39,081 bases of DNA. Source: JBMYYE01 sp049609065 (GTDB lineage Bacteria; Pseudomonadota; Alphaproteobacteria; Rhodobacterales; Rhodobacteraceae). Position numbers and translations under genes: made by a program. The DNA lies in assembly GCA_049609065.1 (NCBI GenBank), contig JBMYYE010000011.1:1-39081 (forward strand). The letters are read 5' to 3'. The notes beneath the pieces were generated by a model. The model was not told the DNA's origin. It searched no databases and saw only the letters and a list, made by a program, of their open reading frames with translations. Below are positions 24,621 through 32,153 of the stretch, piece by piece (position 1 is the first letter of the stretch; the number at the start of each line of letters is the position of its first letter).

Positions 24621-25331
24621 ATGACCATTCAAGCGGTGCTTTTTGACAAAGATGGAACGCTTTTTGATTTTCAGGCGTCATGGGGGGCATGGACGGAAAC
24701 CGCGCTTTTACATGTTGGGGGCGGGGATGTGCGTTTCGCCAAGACGCTTGGGACTGCGATTGGATATTGCTTTGAGGATAAAAGCTTTCTTCCTGATAGC
24801 GTGGTGGTTGCGGGCACAAATGAAGACTTCTTTGCTGCATTGCAGCCGCTGCTCCCTGATCTTGATGAAACTGCGATGCGCGCCAAATTTGAAGACATGG
24901 AATTCCAAGCCAAAATGGCCCCTGTGCCCCATCTAGAAACGACACTTTTGGGGTTGAAGGATTTGGGACTGGTGCTTGGTGTGGCGACGAATGCCTCTGC
25001 CGCCCCTTCGCGAAAGCAGCTCAAGGATTTCAAAATTGATGGATTTTTCCATACGGTTTTGGGCTATGATTCGGGATATGGCGGCAAGCCCGCGCCAGAC
25101 ATGCTATTGGCGTTTGCCGATAAAACGGGGATTGCCCCTGCACGGATCGCAATGGTGGGCGATAGCCTTCATGATTTGAAAGCCGCCAAGGCCGCAGGCA
25201 TGGTTGGGGTGGGTGTGCTTACGGGTGTTTTTGATCACATGGCGCTTGCACCTTATGCGGATATTGTGTTCCCAGACATCAGCCATCTGCCACAGTGGAT
25301 AAAAGCGCAACCGCAAGAAACGACAAAATAA
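24621..25331 (+). CDS. HAD-superfamily hydrolase (phosphoglycolate phosphatase-like)
   Basis: A 236-residue HAD hydrolase. Motif I is LFDKDGTLFDF (nucleophile and acid aspartates), motif II is GVATNAS, motif III lysine is in YGGKPAPDM, and motif IV is MVGDSLHDLKAAKAAG. A helical cap follows motif I (about 20-85), so it is subfamily I, like Gph or beta-phosphoglucomutase. The ATG at 24621 is chosen because AGAGGAC lies upstream; an alternative GTG six codons earlier has none. It is divergent from marR-rdhA with about 90 bases between start codons and lies 62 bases before the MttB-family gene. HAD enzymes also include haloacid dehalogenases, but the motifs here fit a phosphatase better. Confidence 0.88.
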   Translation: MTIQAVLFDKDGTLFDFQASWGAWTETALLHVGGGDVRFAKTLGTAIGYCFEDKSFLPDSVVVAGTNEDFFAALQPLLPDLDETAMRAKFEDMEFQAKMAPVPHLETTLLGLKDLGLVLGVATNASAAPSRKQLKDFKIDGFFHTVLGYDSGYGGKPAPDMLLAFADKTGIAPARIAMVGDSLHDLKAAKAAGMVGVGVLTGVFDHMALAPYADIVFPDISHLPQWIKAQPQETTK

Positions 25332-25393
25332 GTCGCGATTTGCAAATTATATGATCTGAGGAATTGCGAGGCTGACTAAAAAGGAGGCTTCTC

Positions 25394-26950
25394 ATGGCTC
25401 AAGATGTGAAACGGCGGCGTGGCGGTGGGCGCGCAGGCAATGCAAGACGCGCAGCACCAAGTGTAATTTCACAGATGCCATGGCGTGTGCCAATCAATAT
25501 TGACCGTCCGACAGAGCCCCTTACAGAAGAAGGCATCGCTGCGATCCATGACGGCGCGATGCGCATTCTCGAAGAGATCGGGATCGATTTTCTCAACCAT
25601 GAGGCCCTTGATGTTTTGCGCGGCACTGGGGGTGTTAGAATCGAAGGTGAAAAGGTTTTCATGGACCGTGAATTTGTCATGGAAATGATTTCTCATGCGC
25701 CATCTGAATTCACCATCACGCCGCGTAATCCAGAGCGCGCAGTGACCGTGGGTGGGAAAAACATGTCCTTTGTGAATGTGTCATCTCCGCCCAATTGGTG
25801 GTCGCTTGAAACGGGTAAGGTCATGGGGGACCGCGAAAAATGCCGCGATCTTTTGAAGCTGACACAATATTTCAACTGTATTCATATCGCAGGCGGCTAT
25901 CCGGTTGAACCGATGGATGTGCATGCTTCTGTGCGCCATCTCGATGTTCTTTATGATAAATTGACGCTCACCGATAAGGCGCCGCATGCCTATTCCTTAG
26001 GCCAAGACCGTGTCGAAGATGTGATGGAAATGGTGCGCATCGCTGCGGGTGTAAGTCACGATGAGTTTGAAAAGAAACCGTATCTCTATACAAATATTAA
26101 TTCGACCTCACCGTTGAAACATGATGAACCGATGTTGGATGGCTATATGCGTATGGTGCGTCGGGGACAGGCAACGGTGGTGACACCTTTCACGCTTGCG
26201 GGGGCGATGGCGCCTGTGACCATGGCGGGTGCGGTTGCGCAAAGCTTGGCTGAGGCGCTCTGCGCGGTGGCGCTTGCGCAATATATCCGCCCTGGTGCGG
26301 CGTGCGCGATCGGAACCTTTACCTCGAATGTGGATATGAAATCGGGTGCGCCGGCCTTTGGGACACCTGAATATATGCGCGCCACCCAGATGACGGGGCA
26401 AATGGCCCGTTTTTATGGCTTGCCTTTGCGCTCATCTGCGGTGTGCACGTCCAATGTTCCAGATGGGCAGGCAACATGGGAAACGCTTAATTCGCTTTGG
26501 GCGGCGGTGCAGTCAGGCTCAAACATGGTGTATCACGCGGCGGGCTGGCTTGAGGGGGGCTTGATCGCGAGCCCTGAAAAATTCGTAATGGATTGCGAAG
26601 TTTTGCAGCAAATGCAGCGCTACATGGAGCCCGTGATTACGGCAACCCAACCAGACGATATTGCACTTGATGCCATTCGCGATGTGGGGACGGACGGGCA
26701 TTTCTTTGGCATACAACATACACAAGACCGGTATGAAACTGCCTTCTATCAACCCTTTGCCAGTGATTGGCGCAACTACGAAGCGTGGGACATTGATGGG
26801 GCGAAATGGACAGCGGAGCGCGCCCATAAAATCTATAAAGATATCATCAACGAATTTGAGGCCCCTCCTTTGGATGCGGGTATTCATGATGAGCTGGCTG
26901 ATTTTGTGGCGCGGCGCAAATCGGAAGGTGGGGCGGCTACAGATTTTTAA
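25394..26950 (+). CDS. MttB-superfamily corrinoid-dependent methyltransferase (non-pyrrolysine)
   Basis: A 518-residue member of the trimethylamine methyltransferase (MttB) superfamily, a TIM-barrel that moves a methyl group from a methylated amine to the cobalt of a corrinoid protein. Family blocks include RILEEIGIDFLNHEALDVL, VNVSSPPNWW, a central FTLAGAMAPVTMAGAVAQSLAEALCAVALAQ and the GGL.. region near the end. There is no in-frame TAG, so it lacks pyrrolysine and belongs with glycine betaine (MtgB), proline betaine or carnitine demethylases. The first 25 residues are basic and Arg/Gly-rich. An AAGGAGG ribosome binding site precedes the ATG. No corrinoid protein or MtxA-type partner is present within the window. 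Substrate unknown. Confidence 0.93.
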   Translation: MAQDVKRRRGGGRAGNARRAAPSVISQMPWRVPINIDRPTEPLTEEGIAAIHDGAMRILEEIGIDFLNHEALDVLRGTGGVRIEGEKVFMDREFVMEMISHAPSEFTITPRNPERAVTVGGKNMSFVNVSSPPNWWSLETGKVMGDREKCRDLLKLTQYFNCIHIAGGYPVEPMDVHASVRHLDVLYDKLTLTDKAPHAYSLGQDRVEDVMEMVRIAAGVSHDEFEKKPYLYTNINSTSPLKHDEPMLDGYMRMVRRGQATVVTPFTLAGAMAPVTMAGAVAQSLAEALCAVALAQYIRPGAACAIGTFTSNVDMKSGAPAFGTPEYMRATQMTGQMARFYGLPLRSSAVCTSNVPDGQATWETLNSLWAAVQSGSNMVYHAAGWLEGGLIASPEKFVMDCEVLQQMQRYMEPVITATQPDDIALDAIRDVGTDGHFFGIQHTQDRYETAFYQPFASDWRNYEAWDIDGAKWTAERAHKIYKDIINEFEAPPLDAGIHDELADFVARRKSEGGAATDF

Positions 26951-27000
26951 GGCGTGTAAAAGGTCCTTAAGCCACGGTGTAAATGTGGCCAATAGTTTGC

Positions 27001-27017
27001 ATTTTATTAATTAAAAT
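27001..27017. repeat. AT-rich inverted repeat upstream of the H-NOX gene
   Basis: ATTTTA-TTAAT-TAAAAT forms a short dyad in the 149-base gap before the H-NOX-like gene. It could be part of a promoter or a regulator site. No FNR/Dnr-type TTGAT-N4-ATCAA box was found here. Confidence 0.3.
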
Positions 27018-27099
27018 CAGAGGTTTTGCGTTTCCTTAAGACCTAAAATTTAACCTGCTTTCGAACGAAGCTCCATATGGGCTTTGAGGTGGGTACAAT

Positions 27100-27687
27100 A
27101 TGCATGGGTTAATCAACAAATCATTGGAAAGCTTTTTTCAAGACACCTACGGCGCGGAGTTTTGGACGAGACTTCGCGGGGGCTGTGATCCGTTGCCTGA
27201 GCGTTTTGAGGCAATGCTAAACTACCCAGATGCGATGGCATTTCAAATGCTCGACTGCGCGGCGGATCTCCTTGAAAAAGAACGCGAAGATATTCTTGAG
27301 GACCTAGGGACCTATTTGGTGTCACATCCACATTATGGAGTGTTGCGGCGCTTGCTGCGCTTTAGCGGTGACACGTTCGAAGATTTTTTATATTCGCTTG
27401 ATGAATTGCCGGATCGCGTGAAATTGGCCGTCAGCGACCTTAATATTGGCCGCTTGTCACTGGTTGAACTGAATGTTGGGGAATTTCGATTAGAAGTGCG
27501 ATGGTCATATGATGGGTTTGGCTATGTCATGCTCGGCCTTTTGCGCGCCTTGGCCGATGACTATGGTTCTTTGGTGTTTTTGGATCACTTTGGAACAGTT
27601 GAAGGGGCAGAGCATATCAATATCCAACTCCTTGATGCGGCCTTTGCGGATGGAAATGAGTTTTCATTGATGGAGGAAAGCGCATGA
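27100..27687 (+). CDS. H-NOX-fold (heme NO-binding domain) protein lacking canonical heme residues
   Basis: A 195-residue stand-alone protein of the HNOB/H-NOX family. It begins MHGLINKSLESFF and carries the LLRFSGDTFEDFLYSLDELPDRVK segment and a C-terminal strand-helix region (GYVMLGLLRALADDYG). Lining up with sGC beta1 (LDALHDHL) and Shewanella H-NOX (IHDVIHL), the proximal histidine position is proline (P104), and the YxSxR heme-propionate motif reads VRWSY (133-137). So classical heme binding appears lost or altered. Family members sense NO and control adjacent enzymes. Here the gene overlaps a diguanylate cyclase gene by four bases, so a sensor-effector pair is very likely. Ligand and heme status need direct test. 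Remaining histidines are H2, H76, H78, H163 and H172. Confidence 0.85.
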   Translation: MHGLINKSLESFFQDTYGAEFWTRLRGGCDPLPERFEAMLNYPDAMAFQMLDCAADLLEKEREDILEDLGTYLVSHPHYGVLRRLLRFSGDTFEDFLYSLDELPDRVKLAVSDLNIGRLSLVELNVGEFRLEVRWSYDGFGYVMLGLLRALADDYGSLVFLDHFGTVEGAEHINIQLLDAAFADGNEFSLMEESA

Positions 27688-28730
27688 CGCGAACCATCGA
27701 GTTGGATTGTGCGGATATGGCGGCTCTCATGCCGATGTTTATTGTTGTCACGTCAGAAGGCATTATTCGCGGCGTTGGCCCGTTGATTGCAAAACTGCGC
27801 CCAGATTTTGAATTTCGCGGCGCTGATTTTTTTGATGTTTTTGATGTTGTTCGCCCAAGTGACATGAAAAGCTTTGGCATGGCGCTTGAACAACAGGTGC
27901 CGTTGTCTCTTCGATTTTTTGACGCGCCGCAAACGCGTTTGAAAGGGATTGGTCTGCCGCTTCATGGCACGGATTTGGTGTTTATTAATCTGTCCTTTGG
28001 CATATCGGTTGTGGATGCCATTCGTGATTATAATCTGACAAATGTGGATTTTGCAGCCACTGATTTAACTGTTGAAATGTTGTATCTGGTTGAGGCCAAA
28101 TTGGCGGCCATGGCGGAATGGGGGCGGTTGACCAAGCGGTTGCATGGCGAAAAAGAGGCGGCCGAAAACCAAGCGCTAACGGATCCGTTGACGGGACTTC
28201 ATAACCGTCGTGGGCTCGATTTGATGTTGCAAACCTATATTGATAGCGGCGCACCGTTTTCCTTAATGAACCTTGATCTCGATTTTTTTAAAGCGGTTAA
28301 TGACCGGTATGGCCATGGCGCAGGGGATCATGTGTTGCGGATTGTTGCGGATGTCTTGAGCAAAGAAACACGTGCACATGATACTGTTGCGCGTGTGGGT
28401 GGCGATGAATTCGTGCTTGTCTATCGAGGTGTCGTGGACGGGGCGCAATTGATGCAAATTGCTGCGCGTATCATTTCCAATTTGGAACGCCCGATTTCAT
28501 ATGAGGATTATACCTGCAAAATCTCTGCAAGCATTGGGATATCGATTTCGCTGGACTATCCATCTGTTGATATTGAGATGATGACGGCGGATGCGGATGC
28601 GGCCCTATATCAGTCCAAACATGACGGGCGTGGATGTGCAACGGTCTTTGGCGGGGTAAGTCCAGCAGGAGCCCCATTGATCCAGCCTGAACAAATAGGG
28701 CCACGGGGTGGCGCGATAAAACCTATATAA
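27684..28730 (+). CDS. Diguanylate cyclase with N-terminal H-NOXA-like PAS domain
   Basis: A 348-residue protein. Residues about 12-135 resemble the heme-NO-binding-associated (HNOBA/H-NOXA) PAS-like domain, recognised by its FINLSFGISVVDAIRDYNLTNVDFAATDL end. A helical signalling linker (about 130-165) leads to a GGDEF domain. The catalytic signature is intact (VGGDEF, 239-243), with the substrate-binding LTDPLTGLHNRRG and the metal-site region NLDLDFFKAVND. An inhibitory I-site RxxD (R230-D233) lies five residues before GGDEF, so product inhibition is expected. It should make c-di-GMP in the cytoplasm under control of the overlapping H-NOX-like gene, a pair recalled from Dinoroseobacter and other bacteria. 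c-di-GMP would influence motility or attachment. Confidence 0.93.
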   Translation: MTRTIELDCADMAALMPMFIVVTSEGIIRGVGPLIAKLRPDFEFRGADFFDVFDVVRPSDMKSFGMALEQQVPLSLRFFDAPQTRLKGIGLPLHGTDLVFINLSFGISVVDAIRDYNLTNVDFAATDLTVEMLYLVEAKLAAMAEWGRLTKRLHGEKEAAENQALTDPLTGLHNRRGLDLMLQTYIDSGAPFSLMNLDLDFFKAVNDRYGHGAGDHVLRIVADVLSKETRAHDTVARVGGDEFVLVYRGVVDGAQLMQIAARIISNLERPISYEDYTCKISASIGISISLDYPSVDIEMMTADADAALYQSKHDGRGCATVFGGVSPAGAPLIQPEQIGPRGGAIKPI

Positions 28731-28789
28731 TAATAGCGCCGCTTGATTGGCGGCTTGCGTCGCTGCGCTGCACAGGGTATGTGCTTTTT

Positions 28790-28876
28790 ATGACGAAATT
28801 CTTTGATATGGATGATCGCGCACGTTTGCCGTGGCGCTTTCACGGCATCGCACTGGCGATACTGGCCGACCTGTAA
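28790..28876 (+). CDS. Possible short ORF/leader peptide before leuC
   Basis: A 28-codon frame, ATG to TAA, ends 55 bases before the leuC start. It contains four leucine codons, three of them in the last seven (LAILADL), but no run of consecutive leucines as in classical attenuators and no strong ribosome binding site. No clear terminator/antiterminator pair was seen, only a weak GCCGC/GCGGC stem at 28738-28754 with no T-run. It may be chance. Confidence 0.2.
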   Translation: MTKFFDMDDRARLPWRFHGIALAILADL

Positions 28877-28931
28877 TCTATATCCCTTTCCGAATTAGCA
28901 ATCTCAAATACATCTTTGCTGGAGAAAGCCA

Positions 28932-30341
28932 ATGTCAGCTCCAAAGACACTCTATGATAAAATCTGGGACGCACATGTCGCCCACGAATCTGAAGACGGG
29001 ACTTGTCTTCTTTATATTGACCGTCACCTCGTACACGAAGTGACCAGCCCACAAGCCTTTGAAGGGTTGCGTATGGCAGGCCGTAAGGTGCACGCGCCTG
29101 ATAAAACAATCGCGGTTCCGGATCACAACGTTCCGACAACCGCGGGCCGTGAAGACCCTGCGCAAATGACCGAAGAAAGCCGTATTCAGGTTGACGCTTT
29201 GGACAAAAACGCCCGTGAATTTGGCGTTCACTATTACCCAGTAAGCGACGTGCGCCAAGGGATCGTGCATATCGTTGGGCCAGAGCAAGGTTGGACTTTG
29301 CCGGGCATGACTGTTGTTTGCGGCGATAGCCACACTGCGACTCATGGGGCCTTTGGTGCGCTTGCGCATGGGATCGGCACATCTGAGGTTGAGCACGTTC
29401 TCGCGACGCAGACGCTCATCCAGCAGAAATCCAAAAACATGAAAGTTGAAATCACCGGCAAATTGCAACCTGGTGTGACAGCCAAAGACATCACCATGGC
29501 AGTAATCGGCGAAACAGGCACCGCAGGTGGTACCGGTTATGTCATCGAATATTGTGGTGAAGCGATCCGCGATTTGTCCATGGAAGGCCGCATGACGGTG
29601 TGCAACATGGCGATCGAAGGCGGCGCGCGCGCAGGTCTTATTGCACCAGATCAAACAACATTTGACTATGTGCAAGGTCGCCCGCATGCGCCAAAAGGGG
29701 CGCAATGGGAAGCCGCGCTCAACTGGTGGAAAACACTCTTCACCGACGAAGATGCGCATTTCGACAAAGTGGTGATCCTTAAAGGTGAAGATATCGCACC
29801 ATGCGTGACATGGGGCACATCCCCTGAGGACGTTCTTCCGATCACAGCAACCGTTCCACACCCAGAAGATTTCGAAGGCGGCAAAGTCGACGCAGCGGCG
29901 CGCGCCCTTGAGTATATGGGCCTTGAAGCGGGTCAGAAGCTCACGGATATTGAGGTGGACACGGTGTTCATCGGCTCATGCACAAACGGTCGGATTGAGG
30001 ACCTTCGTGCGGTTGCGGATGTTGTGAAAGGCAAAAAGATCAAAGATGGCATGCGTGCTATGGTCGTGCCTGGCTCTGGTCTCGTGCGGGCGCAAGCCGA
30101 AGAAGAAGGTCTGGCCGATATCTTCAAGGATGCGGGTTTTGAATGGCGCCTTGCGGGCTGTTCTATGTGCCTTGCGATGAACCCAGATCAGCTTTCAGAA
30201 AATGAACGCTGTGCATCGACATCCAACCGTAACTTCGAAGGGCGCCAAGGCTATAAAGGCCGTACGCACCTGGTGTCTCCAGCCATGGCCGCAGCAGCAG
30301 CCTTGACGGGGAAGCTCACCGATATTCGTGACTTGATGTAA
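28932..30341 (+). CDS. leuC: 3-isopropylmalate dehydratase large subunit
   Basis: A 469-residue aconitase-family enzyme subunit. With LeuD it isomerises 2-isopropylmalate to 3-isopropylmalate in leucine biosynthesis, using a 4Fe-4S cluster. Visible features are the start KTLYDKIWDAHVA, the VVCGDSHTATHGAFGALAHGIGTSEVEHV block, and the cluster cysteines at FIGSCTNGRIEDL and, as CSMC, in LAGCSMCLAMNPD. Length is standard (466-470). A GGAGAAAG ribosome binding site precedes the ATG. leuD follows after 12 bases in the same operon. Confidence 0.98.
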   Translation: MSAPKTLYDKIWDAHVAHESEDGTCLLYIDRHLVHEVTSPQAFEGLRMAGRKVHAPDKTIAVPDHNVPTTAGREDPAQMTEESRIQVDALDKNAREFGVHYYPVSDVRQGIVHIVGPEQGWTLPGMTVVCGDSHTATHGAFGALAHGIGTSEVEHVLATQTLIQQKSKNMKVEITGKLQPGVTAKDITMAVIGETGTAGGTGYVIEYCGEAIRDLSMEGRMTVCNMAIEGGARAGLIAPDQTTFDYVQGRPHAPKGAQWEAALNWWKTLFTDEDAHFDKVVILKGEDIAPCVTWGTSPEDVLPITATVPHPEDFEGGKVDAAARALEYMGLEAGQKLTDIEVDTVFIGSCTNGRIEDLRAVADVVKGKKIKDGMRAMVVPGSGLVRAQAEEEGLADIFKDAGFEWRLAGCSMCLAMNPDQLSENERCASTSNRNFEGRQGYKGRTHLVSPAMAAAAALTGKLTDIRDLM

Positions 30342-30353
30342 GGAGCCACAGCA

Positions 30354-30959
30354 ATGGAAAAGTTTGAAAAACTACATGGTATTGCGGCGCCTATGCCGCT
30401 TGTGAATATCGATACGGATATGATTATCCCGAAGATTTTCTTGAAAACGATTAAACGTTCTGGCCTCGGTGTGAACCTTTTTGACGAGATGCGGTATGAT
30501 CGCGAAGGCAAGGAATTGCCAGATTTCGTGTTGAATAAACCGCAGTATCGCAAGACTGAAATCTTGGTTGCTGGTGACAATTTCGGGTGTGGGTCATCCC
30601 GCGAACATGCACCTTGGGCGATTGCAGATTTTGGCATTAAATGCGTGATTTCCACGTCTTTTGCGGACATCTTCTTTAACAACTGCTTTAAGAACGGCAT
30701 TTTGCCTATCGTACTCCCACAAGACGACGTGGATGTGTTGATGGACGATGCAGGTAAGGGCGAAAATGCGCGGGTGACCGTGGATCTTGAAGCGCAAGAA
30801 ATCACCACATCTGATGGTGCTGTGATCGCGTTTGAAGTCGATGCATTTAAGAAGCACTGCTTGCTCGAAGGCTTGGATGATATCGGGCTGACACTTGAAA
30901 AGGCAGCATCGATTGAGAGCTTTGAAACCGCGGCCGCACAGGCGCGCCCGTGGGTTTAA
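30354..30959 (+). CDS. leuD: 3-isopropylmalate dehydratase small subunit
   Basis: A 201-residue swivel-domain subunit of isopropylmalate isomerase. Conserved parts are the start KFEKLHGIAAPMPLVNIDTDMIIPK and the substrate-contact loop DNFGCGSSREHAPWAI, then FADIFFNNCFKNGILPI. Length matches LeuD (about 200). An AAGGAG ribosome binding site lies in the 12-base gap after leuC, so the two subunits are made together. A likely terminator follows about 60 bases downstream. Confidence 0.98.
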   Translation: MEKFEKLHGIAAPMPLVNIDTDMIIPKIFLKTIKRSGLGVNLFDEMRYDREGKELPDFVLNKPQYRKTEILVAGDNFGCGSSREHAPWAIADFGIKCVISTSFADIFFNNCFKNGILPIVLPQDDVDVLMDDAGKGENARVTVDLEAQEITTSDGAVIAFEVDAFKKHCLLEGLDDIGLTLEKAASIESFETAAAQARPWV

Positions 30960-31017
30960 GCCTCTAAAGGCTGGCTGTGCTGACTTGTGGTCAACAGCCC
31001 TCCCTATACAACATCTT

Positions 31018-31047
31018 GGGGCGTCATTGCGGCGCCCCTTTCTTTTT
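31018..31047 (+). terminator. Probable Rho-independent terminator after leuCD
   Basis: GGGGCG pairs with CGCCCC across a 9-base loop, followed by TTTCTTTTT. It lies 59 bases after the leuD stop. The remaining spacer up to the next gene at 31220 shows no other clear feature. Confidence 0.75.
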
Positions 31048-31219
31048 GGTGCATATTGGCACCACTTTTCGTTTGAAGCAGGGGCCCGTCAGGGGTAGGC
31101 TTGCTGCAAATGGTGCATTTTGCAAAGCTGATGCCAATGTAGCCCACCAATGATAAGGTGTGCTTTATGGAATAAGAGCAAGGCGATGTATTTTGCTCAC
31201 CATATGTGAGGGGCTGGCA

Positions 31220-32056
31220 GTGTTTACACGGCTTTTGGGCGCATTTTTACGCGCAATTATTGTGACAATGGTGTTGGTTGTGCCAACGTTGTCATTTCCA
31301 GAGGAAGCTCTTGGAGATGAACAGTTGATGTCGATTGTCTCTTTGTTGTTTGGGGTGATGGTATTTTTTGAATACGCCACCAAATATCCGAGTTTTTTAG
31401 AATATTGCCATGCGGCTCCATTTAACCGCCTTCGCGCGTCGGTCCTTGTTGTATCGATGCTGGCTATGGTTTTGGTTTTCTCGACGCTGACAGTGTCTTC
31501 GTCGGCTGGAACACTCGTGGTCTGGGCTGGCGGGGCCATTTCGAGTGTTGTCACCGTTGTTGTGGACCCTGATACCGTCTTCTTGTGGGACTTTAGCCAT
31601 GCCACATCCTCCGCAGAGCGCGCTGTCGCCCCTGTTGCCGTTGCTGCGGCATGGGGGGTGTGTGCGATTGGGGCATTGCTAGTGATGGTGTATCTTTCCG
31701 TGATTGGATGGTGTGCGGGGAATAAACGGTTTGATTTTTATGCCAATCTGCCGATGTTTACGGTAAGTGATGACAGCCTACTGCCAAAGATGCTGCGGCG
31801 TAGTGGCTATAAATGCATGTTGGCGTCCCTGATCAGTCCCGTTCTCATCCCGCTGACGCTATATGCGCTTTATGTTCAATTTGGGTTCAATGCGGCACAT
31901 TCTATACAAAATATGATCTGGATTGGCACGGTGTGGGCCTTCGTGCCTATGAACTTTATGCTGTTGGCCTATTCAAGGTTTATTGTGGCTGCGAAAATGG
32001 AAATCCAGCTTGCAGACCTTCGTGATGCGCGCGCGCGCGATCAGCAATCCCTTTAA
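31220..32056 (+). CDS. Hypothetical multi-pass membrane protein
   Basis: A 278-residue inner-membrane protein that I do not recognise. About seven hydrophobic segments are visible. The central conserved-looking part includes LPMFTVSDDSLLPKMLRRSGYKCM between the fifth and sixth segments, which would lie on one face. The start is placed at GTG with a GAGGGG ribosome binding site seven bases upstream. A GTG 20 codons earlier keeps the frame open but has no such site. It lies between leuD and leuB, on their strand, but behind a terminator, so it may be independent of leucine synthesis. No transporter or enzyme motif was found. Confidence 0.7.
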   Translation: MFTRLLGAFLRAIIVTMVLVVPTLSFPEEALGDEQLMSIVSLLFGVMVFFEYATKYPSFLEYCHAAPFNRLRASVLVVSMLAMVLVFSTLTVSSSAGTLVVWAGGAISSVVTVVVDPDTVFLWDFSHATSSAERAVAPVAVAAAWGVCAIGALLVMVYLSVIGWCAGNKRFDFYANLPMFTVSDDSLLPKMLRRSGYKCMLASLISPVLIPLTLYALYVQFGFNAAHSIQNMIWIGTVWAFVPMNFMLLAYSRFIVAAKMEIQLADLRDARARDQQSL

Positions 32057-32153
32057 CTTCCCTCTTTTGCGCGTCATGCCCTTGAACTTTGGGGGCTGAC
32101 TGGCTACGAGTTTCTCAACGAAATAGCCTATTTTGATGCAAAGGACGCGGACG

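Noticed and set aside
24621..25331. HAD gene as a 2-haloacid dehalogenase supporting the reductive dehalogenase
   Set aside because: Motifs DxDGT and GDSLHD fit phosphatases; haloacid dehalogenases use a different motif I without the second aspartate.
25394..26950. Pyrrolysine-type trimethylamine methyltransferase
   Set aside because: No in-frame TAG occurs and no pyl genes are seen, so this is the non-pyrrolysine branch.
26951..27099. FNR/Dnr or CtrA binding site before the H-NOX gene
   Set aside because: No TTGAT-N4-ATCAA was found, and the TTAA pairs present are ten bases apart rather than the seven needed for CtrA.
28935..29861. A 308-codon minus-strand frame across leuC
   Set aside because: It lies wholly antisense to the well-conserved leuC, has a Cys/His-rich composition with no family resemblance, and no ribosome site.
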